DNA of 64,000 bases. It comes from Akkermansiaceae bacterium (GTDB taxonomy: Bacteria; Verrucomicrobiota; Verrucomicrobiia; Verrucomicrobiales; Akkermansiaceae). Location of the stretch: the NCBI GenBank assembly GCA_013041925.1, contig JABDRB010000012.1, positions 248,001-312,000 on the forward strand, read 5' to 3'. The notes under the pieces were generated by a model. The model saw only the letters and a program-made list of their open reading frames with translations. It had not been told where the DNA came from and ran no database searches. A program made the position numbers and the translations under genes. Each line of letters opens with the position of its first letter. Within the stretch, counting starts at the first letter, position 1. Of this stretch, positions 8,220 to 14,946 are shown piece after piece.

Positions 8220-11204
8220 ATGGGAGACTTCCACCAACACGGCATCGTAACAACGCTTCATCAACTTCATCAAAGATCCCTCGAAAAACTCGAGGAGGAG
8301 CTGATGGAATTCCGTAAGGAGAAACCGATGGCCCTTATCCTGCCCTCACTTTTCTCCGAACTCGAGGGAGCAGCACTACCGAACATCCTCGACCACCTCG
8401 CCCAGGTCCCTTACCTCGATCAAATTGTTGTGGGACTTGATCGAGCGAATAAAGAAGAATTCCAGCATGCTCTCAAGTTTTTTGACCGACTCCCTCAACA
8501 ACCTAACATACTCTGGAATGATGGACCTCGTTTACAAAAAATCGACCGTCTACTCCGAGAAAAAGGACTCGCGCCCAAAGAACTCGGAAAAGGACGCAAT
8601 GTCTGGTATATGTTTGGCTACATCCTGGCATCCCATAAAGCCAAAACCGTAGCGATCCACGATTGTGATATCCTTACCTACGATCGATCCATGCTCGCGC
8701 ATCTACTCTACCCAGTAGCCAATCCGGCATTCAGCTATAAATTCTGTAAAGGTTACTACGCACGCATTGCAAACAACGCCCTCAACGGAAGGGCTTGCCG
8801 ACTGCTGGTCACCCCCCTCTTGCGCGCCTTAAGTAAAGTGTGCGGACCAAACACCTATCTCGATTATCTCGACAGTTTCCGCTACCCACTCGCCGGTGAA
8901 TTTTCACTGACGCGTGACGTGATCGCAGATATCCGTATCCCCTCGGATTGGGGGCTCGAAATGGGGATCCTGTCGGAAATCCACCGCAACTACGCCACCA
9001 ATCAGGTATGTCAGGTCGATATCGCCGAAAACTACGACCACAAACATCAAGACCTCTCACTCAGCGATAAATCACGTGGACTTTCCAAAATGAGCTCCGA
9101 CATCGCAAAATCACTTTATCGTAAAATGGCGACTCAAGGTGAGGTCTTCACCACGGAACGAATCAGAACGATCAAAGCCGCCTACTACCGCATTGCTCTC
9201 GACCTCATCGATAGCTATCACAATGATGCAACGATCAACGGCCTTGATTACGACATCCACACGGAAGGTTCGGCCGTCGAGGTCTTTGCTGAAAACATCA
9301 TGCAGGCAGGCCATGAATTTCTCGACCCCAAACAAGCAATGGACGCCCCATTCATGCCGAGTTGGAAACGCGTCATCTCCGCCGTCCCCAACATCATGGA
9401 AATGCTCGTCGAAGCCGTAGAAAAAGACCAACAAGAACATGGGAAATCATCATCCTATGCCCCAGAACAACACCCCAAGGTAGTTCACCTTCGCCAACGT
9501 ATTGATCAACATGTGCAGTCCATTTACGGTGAAAAAACCCACCACATCACCGATGACATCTTTGACGCCGCCTCGTTAACCGGCAAAGCCATCATCTCCA
9601 ACAACATCCCCAACAAGTGGAACCAAGAGGATGTGATTGCGATTACCTATGCGGATTCCATCAAATGCAAAGGCGAACGACCATTGGTAACGACTCACAA
9701 GTTCTTTAAGTCCAAGCTGAAGCATCACATCAACAACATCCACATTCTCCCATTCTGCCCGTATAGCTCGGACGATGGCTTCTCGATCATCGACTACACC
9801 GAGGTCCATCCTGAATATGGAACCTGGGAAGACGTTCAGGCGTTTCAATCCGACTTCAGGATCATGGCCGACCTCGTCCTCAACCATTGCTCAAGAGAAT
9901 CCACATGGTTCAAGAATTACTGCGAAGACAAGTCACCAGGTAAAGGCTACTTCATAGACGGCAAGCGATTCAACGACCTCAGCAAGGTCATCAGGCCTCG
10001 CAGCTCTCCACTCCTTCACAAGCTGCAGACGGTAAGTGGCGAAAAGGAAGTCTGGTGCACATTTAGCCACGACCAAGTGGATCTCGACTACAGCAACCCT
10101 GAGGTGTTGCTCGATATTATTCGCATCATCAGGCTCTATATTGAAAAGGGAATTTCCATCTTCCGCCTTGATGCCGTGGCATTCCTCTGGAAAGAAGACG
10201 GGACAAACTGCGTCCATCGACCCCAAACGCACGAAATCATCAAACTACTTCGTCTCGTGATCGAGAACCTCGACCCCAGTGCCATTATCATCACGGAGAC
10301 CAACGTCCCTAACAAAGAAAACCTCAGCTACTTCGGTAATGACAACGAGGCACACCTCATCTACAATTTCTCATTACCTCCACTCATGCTTCATGCCTTA
10401 CTGAGCGGCAACTGCAAGCACCTCAACAAATGGATTATGTCGATGCCTCCGGCCCGCCATGGCCGAGCCTACCTTAACTTCATCGCCTCCCATGATGGCA
10501 TTGGCCTACGCCCCGCTGAAGGGTTGCTCTCTGAAGAGGAACAAGAGTCACTCGTGACCACATTACGCACATTCGGTGGCGAGATCTCCATGCGGAGCGC
10601 ACCCGATGGGGAGGTCAAGCCCTACGAAGCCAACATATCGCTCTACAGCGCTATGGCAGGCACCATTACTGGGGGGAAAGATGAATGGCAGGCGCAGCGC
10701 TTTCTCTGTGCCCATACGATCATTCTAGCGCTCGAGGGCCTCCCAGCTATCTACATCCACAGCCTTTTGGGCACGGAAAATGATCATCAAGGAATGGCAG
10801 AGACAGGACAGGCCCGCTCGATTAACCGGCACAAGTGGGACGCGCAGGAACTTGATGCAGCGCTTTCCAATAAAGAGCTTCATCACCAAAAAGTTTTTGA
10901 GGAAATGAAACGCATTATTGCGATCCGCCGAAAGCAGGAGGCATTCCACCCGAATGCCACTCAGTATACACTTCACTTCGGCAATCAGATCTTTGCATTC
11001 TGGAGGGAAAGCACCGACCGTAACCAGTCGATTTTTGCCCTCCACAACATCTCATCTAGCCCACAGACGATCCCGATTGTGGAACTCAATCTGATCGCCA
11101 CGGAAGTATGGCATGACCTCCTGAGCGGAACCTGTTATTCCAACAAAGACACCTCGATCGACTTACCCCCCTACGGGTGTGTATGGATCAGTAACAAACT
11201 TTAA
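8220..11204 (+). CDS. Fusion: glucosyl-3-phosphoglycerate synthase + GH13_18 glucosylglycerate phosphorylase-like
   Basis: One uninterrupted 994-residue frame with two enzymes. Residues about 1-400 are a GT81-type glucosyl-3-phosphoglycerate synthase: MALILPSLFSELEG, GKGRNVWYMFGYILA, the metal-binding region HDCDILTYDR (147-156), YKFCKGYYAR, and GLEMGILSEIHRN. A linker near 400-440 leads to a complete GH13 subfamily 18 (sucrose phosphorylase group) barrel: HILPFCPYSSDDGFSIIDY, MADLVLNH, nucleophile in FRLDAVAFLW (Asp651), acid/base in IITETNVP (Glu693) and SHDGIGLRP. This half is normal full length (about 560). The operon phosphatase and glycerate kinase favour glucosylglycerate phosphorylase (product glucose 1-phosphate plus glycerate) over sucrose phosphorylase; sequence alone does not prove it. 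The frame is open 66 codons upstream, but that part overlaps the phosphatase gene. Confidence 0.88.
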   Translation: MGDFHQHGIVTTLHQLHQRSLEKLEEELMEFRKEKPMALILPSLFSELEGAALPNILDHLAQVPYLDQIVVGLDRANKEEFQHALKFFDRLPQQPNILWNDGPRLQKIDRLLREKGLAPKELGKGRNVWYMFGYILASHKAKTVAIHDCDILTYDRSMLAHLLYPVANPAFSYKFCKGYYARIANNALNGRACRLLVTPLLRALSKVCGPNTYLDYLDSFRYPLAGEFSLTRDVIADIRIPSDWGLEMGILSEIHRNYATNQVCQVDIAENYDHKHQDLSLSDKSRGLSKMSSDIAKSLYRKMATQGEVFTTERIRTIKAAYYRIALDLIDSYHNDATINGLDYDIHTEGSAVEVFAENIMQAGHEFLDPKQAMDAPFMPSWKRVISAVPNIMEMLVEAVEKDQQEHGKSSSYAPEQHPKVVHLRQRIDQHVQSIYGEKTHHITDDIFDAASLTGKAIISNNIPNKWNQEDVIAITYADSIKCKGERPLVTTHKFFKSKLKHHINNIHILPFCPYSSDDGFSIIDYTEVHPEYGTWEDVQAFQSDFRIMADLVLNHCSRESTWFKNYCEDKSPGKGYFIDGKRFNDLSKVIRPRSSPLLHKLQTVSGEKEVWCTFSHDQVDLDYSNPEVLLDIIRIIRLYIEKGISIFRLDAVAFLWKEDGTNCVHRPQTHEIIKLLRLVIENLDPSAIIITETNVPNKENLSYFGNDNEAHLIYNFSLPPLMLHALLSGNCKHLNKWIMSMPPARHGRAYLNFIASHDGIGLRPAEGLLSEEEQESLVTTLRTFGGEISMRSAPDGEVKPYEANISLYSAMAGTITGGKDEWQAQRFLCAHTIILALEGLPAIYIHSLLGTENDHQGMAETGQARSINRHKWDAQELDAALSNKELHHQKVFEEMKRIIAIRRKQEAFHPNATQYTLHFGNQIFAFWRESTDRNQSIFALHNISSSPQTIPIVELNLIATEVWHDLLSGTCYSNKDTSIDLPPYGCVWISNKL

Positions 11205-11236
11205 GGTGAACCGTCGGACAAGCCAACACGAAATAC

Positions 11237-12517
11237 CTAGCGATCCAGCAGAACATCATCCCCTAGGACAACGAGGTCGATACTGCCATCCAAGGTTTGA
11301 TCAAGGAAGGGCGTGTTCTGACTCATCGATTGCATATACTCCGCGCTGAACGTTGTTTCACCCTCAGGATCAAAGAGGATGAATTCGGCTGGACCACCTT
11401 CGACGATAGGCACGGGTTCAAGCCCCATCATCCGGCGGGGTTCGGCAGAGTATCGGTTAATTAACAAACCCCAGCCGAATTCGCCCTTTTTCAAATAGTG
11501 GTGAAACAGAGAAACCAGTGCCGTTTCAAGCCCCGTAATCCCATTCGGGGCGCTGACGAAATCTTGTTCTTTTTCGAATGGCGTATGCGGGGCATGATCG
11601 GTGGCTATGATATCAAACACTCCCTCTTTCAATCCCTCTAATAAAGCTGCATTATCCTCTGCGGTGCGCAGTGGTGGATTCATCTTATAATGGGTATCGT
11701 AGTTACCGATGTCCTCCTCATTAAAAAGCAGGTGGTGTGGGGACACCTCAGCCGTCACCTTCGCTCCCATTTGTTTCCACCAGCGAATGGTTTCCATACC
11801 CATCTTGCTGGAGACGTGCTGAATGTGAAGTCGGGCACCGGTGGCGTGAGCAAGTCGGATGTCCCGATCCATGCAAATCTCTTCGCTACATGCGGGCGTT
11901 CCTTGGATACCCAGTCGATGGCTTACCACTCCTTCATTCAGTGCCCGAGGGCCAGATAACTCAAGCACCTCACAGTGGCTGGCAAAAAAGCAGTCAAATT
12001 CCGAGGCATATTCCATGGCTCGTTTCAGCAGTGACATGTCAGGCACCGCATCACCATCGTCTGTTAGCATTTTCACACCCAGCCCCAACATCCCATCAAT
12101 CCCAGCAAGTTCCTTTCCTTCGCGGCCTTTGGTGATGCAGCCTGATGTGTAAACAGGTATACGAGAGTCGCGTTTGGCAATATCGTAAACCATACGAACC
12201 ATCGCGGCGGAGTCGATTGCCGGAGAGGTGTTTGGCATTAATACCACGCCGGTAACACCCCCATTAATCGCAGCCTCCGTTCCCGACTTGATCGTTTCCT
12301 TGGCCTCCTGACCCGGCTCACGCATGTGAATGTGGGTATCAAACATGGAGGGAGCTAACACCTTACCCGATGCTTCAACAACACGGGCATCATCGGGAAC
12401 CGCGATACCCTGTGCTATTTTCGTAATGATACCATTTTCCACCAACACATCCGCAGTGATCAGGTTATCGTTTTCCTCGCTGGCGATGTTGGCATTTTTT
12501 ATGAGTAGTGATGGCAT
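11237..12517 (-). CDS. pyrC: Dihydroorotase
   Basis: Converts N-carbamoyl-L-aspartate to dihydroorotate, step three of pyrimidine synthesis. The 426-residue length and the block FDTHIHMREPGQE (about 59-71, HxH zinc ligands) identify the class I (PyrC/PyrX, CAD-like) type. Other blocks are VLMPNTSPAIDS, RLHIQHVSS with a metal-ligand histidine, and FDIIATDHAPHTPFEK with the catalytic aspartate. All key ligands are visible, so it looks active rather than a PyrX pseudoenzyme. It is the last gene of the reverse pyrimidine operon, 25 bases after pyrB. Confidence 0.95.
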   Translation of the reverse strand: MPSLLIKNANIASEENDNLITADVLVENGIITKIAQGIAVPDDARVVEASGKVLAPSMFDTHIHMREPGQEAKETIKSGTEAAINGGVTGVVLMPNTSPAIDSAAMVRMVYDIAKRDSRIPVYTSGCITKGREGKELAGIDGMLGLGVKMLTDDGDAVPDMSLLKRAMEYASEFDCFFASHCEVLELSGPRALNEGVVSHRLGIQGTPACSEEICMDRDIRLAHATGARLHIQHVSSKMGMETIRWWKQMGAKVTAEVSPHHLLFNEEDIGNYDTHYKMNPPLRTAEDNAALLEGLKEGVFDIIATDHAPHTPFEKEQDFVSAPNGITGLETALVSLFHHYLKKGEFGWGLLINRYSAEPRRMMGLEPVPIVEGGPAEFILFDPEGETTFSAEYMQSMSQNTPFLDQTLDGSIDLVVLGDDVLLDR

Positions 12518-12542
12518 GATGGCTTACTAGTTATCTTCAATT

Positions 12543-13472
12543 TTATGAGGGGGAATTCTCGTCTGGCTTCAGCCAGTAGAGCACCGCCATCCGCGCGGCG
12601 ATCCCATTTTCAACCTGTTGATCGATCAGGCAGCGGCTATAATTCATGACGTCATCACAAAGCTCGACTCCTCGGTTTACTGGGCCGGGGTGCATGATGT
12701 AGATGCCTTGATCTGCAATACGCTTGAAACGTTCGCGGGTCACCCCATAAAGTTTCGTATATTCCCTGAGACTCGGAAAATACGGCGCATCTTGCCGCTC
12801 CATCTGCACACGTAGCAGGTAAATACTGTCCGGTGCCCATTGCATTGCTTCATCAAAGTTGGTAAAACGCCTGATATCCTCAGGACCGTATTTAGGAACC
12901 AGGGAGCCAGGCCCTAACCAAGCAACCTCCACGCCAAGCTTACGCATCAAGGTTGAGGTGGATCGAGCTACCCGACTGTGTAAAATATCACCCACAATGA
13001 GTATCTTCTTTCCTTCGGGCTTCGGGAAAACTTCACGGAAGGTAAACCCATCAAGCAGCGCTTGGGTGGGGTGGGCGTGGGCTCCGTCTCCCGCGTTGAT
13101 GACACAAGCTTTGGTTTCGCGTGCAATCACCAGCGGCAAGCCCGCCATTTTATTGCGCACAATGATGTAGTCGGTGCGCATCGCTTGGAGGGTGGCAATG
13201 GTATCGCGGACGGATTCACCTTTAACCACAGACGAGTGCGGCACATCAAAATTAGTGACGTCTGCGGACAGTCGTTTGGCCGCGACTTCAAAGGATGACA
13301 GCGTGCGCGTGCTGGGTTCGTAAAACAGAGTAAGCACCGACTTCCCTTTAAGAGCCGGGACCTTCTTCACCGATCGGGTGAACAATTCCTTGAACGGTCC
13401 GGCTTGATCAAGCAAATGCTCGATTTCTCGCCGACTGAGAGATTCAATATCTAATAGGTCCTTGCGCGTCAT
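12543..13472 (-). CDS. pyrB: Aspartate carbamoyltransferase catalytic subunit
   Basis: Transfers the carbamoyl group to aspartate, the first committed pyrimidine step. The 309-residue product shows the carbamoyl-phosphate loop as YEPSTRTLSSFEVAA (the common STRTRxSFE motif has LS here), the HAHPTQALLDGF block, and HPGPVNRGVEL near the end. The start at 13472 (MTRKDLLDIESLS) is the usual family start; the frame is open 18 codons further but those overlap the preceding membrane-protein gene. Even so, pyrB overlaps that gene by 29 bases. No pyrI regulatory subunit is present. Confidence 0.95.
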   Translation of the reverse strand: MTRKDLLDIESLSRREIEHLLDQAGPFKELFTRSVKKVPALKGKSVLTLFYEPSTRTLSSFEVAAKRLSADVTNFDVPHSSVVKGESVRDTIATLQAMRTDYIIVRNKMAGLPLVIARETKACVINAGDGAHAHPTQALLDGFTFREVFPKPEGKKILIVGDILHSRVARSTSTLMRKLGVEVAWLGPGSLVPKYGPEDIRRFTNFDEAMQWAPDSIYLLRVQMERQDAPYFPSLREYTKLYGVTRERFKRIADQGIYIMHPGPVNRGVELCDDVMNYSRCLIDQQVENGIAARMAVLYWLKPDENSPS

Positions 13473-13818
13473 GGGCTGTCTTCTCGAACTGCTCGAGGTA
13501 ATACACGGTCCCGAAGACCAGCACAAGCAATGATATAATCGCTATGATCGCTGCGTGATGACGGGAGCGGGGTTTTTTGAAATAAATGAATAAGTTAATG
13601 ATCTGAGCCGATGCGGCACATGCCAATGCTGGGATGAAGATTTGAGTGACACCTAGTCCTACCCCGGTCAAACACAACAGATAGCAAAGAGTAAGCCATA
13701 CCGGATGCAACGCTTGGGTTTTGATCTCCTGCACAGGTGGTCGGACGGCAAATGCATTGCGCCTACGAATCTGATCAAGATCGTCGGAGCTGCGTTTTTG
13801 ATCCGGAATGCCTGCCAT
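13444..13818 (-). CDS. Small membrane protein of unknown function in the pyr operon
   Basis: A 124-residue protein with a charged N-terminal 40 residues (DQKRSSDDLDQIRRRNAF) followed by about three hydrophobic segments: WLTLCYLLCLTGVGLGV, IPALACAASAQIINLFIYF and AAIIAIISLLVLVFGTVYYL. I do not recognise the family. Its ATG overlaps the pyrR stop (TGATG) and its 3' end overlaps pyrB by 29 bases, so it is translated as part of the pyr operon. That tight coupling suggests a real gene, not a spurious frame. It could be a lineage-specific DUF4190-like membrane protein; no transport function can be assigned. Confidence 0.65.
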   Translation of the reverse strand: MAGIPDQKRSSDDLDQIRRRNAFAVRPPVQEIKTQALHPVWLTLCYLLCLTGVGLGVTQIFIPALACAASAQIINLFIYFKKPRSRHHAAIIAIISLLVLVFGTVYYLEQFEKTAHDAQGPIRY

Positions 13819-14345
13819 CAATCTCTATTTTCTGTCACCTCCACCAAATCCATGCCGTCCGTCTCTTTCAGCTTTACATCAACATAATCAAGCCGCTTGG
13901 TCTCAAGCTCGATTCCTACATAATTCGGGGAAAATGGAAGCTCACGATGCCCGCGGTCGATCAATACGGCCAATTCGATTTTTGCTGGTCGACCATAGTC
14001 CATGAGGGCATCGATTGCCGCCCGAACCGTCCGACCTGTAAATAAAACATCGTCGACCAAGATCACATTCGCCCCATCGACAGCAAAGGGCAAATCACTT
14101 CCCTCCAGCTTCGGATTCGAGTTCAGATGAGCCAGATCATCGCGGTAGAGTGAGATATCAAGCACCCCCATAGGCACGTTGATACCCACTGCGGCCAACG
14201 CCACTAAAATGCGCTCGGCTACTTCGTCCCCCCGACTACGAAGACCGACCAGCACATAATTCTGGTCAAGATTCGCCTCATGGATGGAACGGGTCAGTTT
14301 TTCAACCCCTTGGGCGATGTCCGCCTCTGTCAATGTATTGGACAT
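13818..14345 (-). CDS. pyrR: PyrR: pyr operon regulator / uracil phosphoribosyltransferase
   Basis: A 175-residue PyrR. The PRPP-binding loop VILVDDVLFTGRTV (about 96-109) is the signature; VLVGLRSRGDEVAERI, MGVLDISLYRDDLA and ELAVLIDRGHRELP complete the match. PyrR binds pyr mRNA in a UMP-dependent way and attenuates transcription in Bacillus, and has weak uracil phosphoribosyltransferase activity. Here it is the second gene, after a purE-like gene and before pyrB. I could not see the conserved anti-antiterminator loop sequence upstream, so the regulatory mode is open (translational control or enzyme-only). Confidence 0.92.
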   Translation of the reverse strand: MSNTLTEADIAQGVEKLTRSIHEANLDQNYVLVGLRSRGDEVAERILVALAAVGINVPMGVLDISLYRDDLAHLNSNPKLEGSDLPFAVDGANVILVDDVLFTGRTVRAAIDALMDYGRPAKIELAVLIDRGHRELPFSPNYVGIELETKRLDYVDVKLKETDGMDLVEVTENRD

Positions 14346-14366
14346 AATGAATCGCTACTCATCCCA

Positions 14367-14777
14367 TTAAGCTTGCGCTAGCTTGATAATACGATGGGCT
14401 GCCATAGCGGCATTCATAGGCGCTTTACTGTGAAGCCCCACCGTCGTAGCCGGCACGCCACCAGGGAGTTGACTAATGGAAAGTAACGCATCGATCCCAT
14501 TCAGCGGGCCACCAGGGACGGGCACGCCAATGACAGGCAGTGATGTCTTCATCACCACGACTCCAGGAAGAGCTGCCGCCAGTCCGGCGATGGCTAAAAT
14601 CACAGCCTTTTCACCTGACTCCTCAAGCTTGGCCAAATACTCAATCAACTCGCTGAGATTGCGGTGAGCTGAGAGAACAGTCTCATCATAGCTCACTTCA
14701 TTTTCCTTCAAATAAACGCGGGCAGGCTCCATGAAGGGCATATCATTGGCACTACCATAAATCATAATTACTTTCAT
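14367..14777 (-). CDS. PurE-like AIR carboxylase-family protein lacking one catalytic histidine
   Basis: A 136-residue AIRC-domain protein. PurE moves CO2 from N5-CAIR to make CAIR in purine synthesis. Family blocks are visible: YGSANDMPFM at the N-terminus (usually GSxSD), LSAHRN with His38, AGLAAALPGV (64-73) and PVIGVPVPGGPLNGIDALLS. The block normally AGGAAHLPG has Ala69 where class I PurE has a histidine thought to act in catalysis, and the C-terminal extension of about 30 residues is missing. It may be a divergent true PurE, or a paralogue with a different reaction. It heads the pyr operon, 21 bases before pyrR, with GGGGG close to its ATG. Confidence 0.7.
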   Translation of the reverse strand: MKVIMIYGSANDMPFMEPARVYLKENEVSYDETVLSAHRNLSELIEYLAKLEESGEKAVILAIAGLAAALPGVVVMKTSLPVIGVPVPGGPLNGIDALLSISQLPGGVPATTVGLHSKAPMNAAMAAHRIIKLAQA

Positions 14778-14898
14778 TGCGCCCCCTACGTAGCGAGTGA
14801 AGGCGATATTAGCAAGACGTATCGATACCTAGTGCCATGGATACAGCTGAGGCGAGGAAAGACAATAGAACCATAGCCATTCTTGTCAGACCTCACCC

Positions 14899-14926
14899 AT
14901 ATTAGCGTTTGCCAGATGACCTTCAA
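14899..14926 (-). promoter_or_regulatory. Candidate sigma-70-type promoter for purE-like/pyr operon
   Basis: On the reverse strand, TTGAAG (14926-14921) and TAATAT (14904-14899) are separated by 16 bases, a near-consensus pair 122 bases from the purE-like start. The resulting leader would be about 115 nt, long enough for a regulatory element, but I saw no terminator/antiterminator pair or PyrR-loop consensus in it. Confidence 0.4.
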
Positions 14927-14946
14927 TTGACTAAGTTTTCGGGCCA

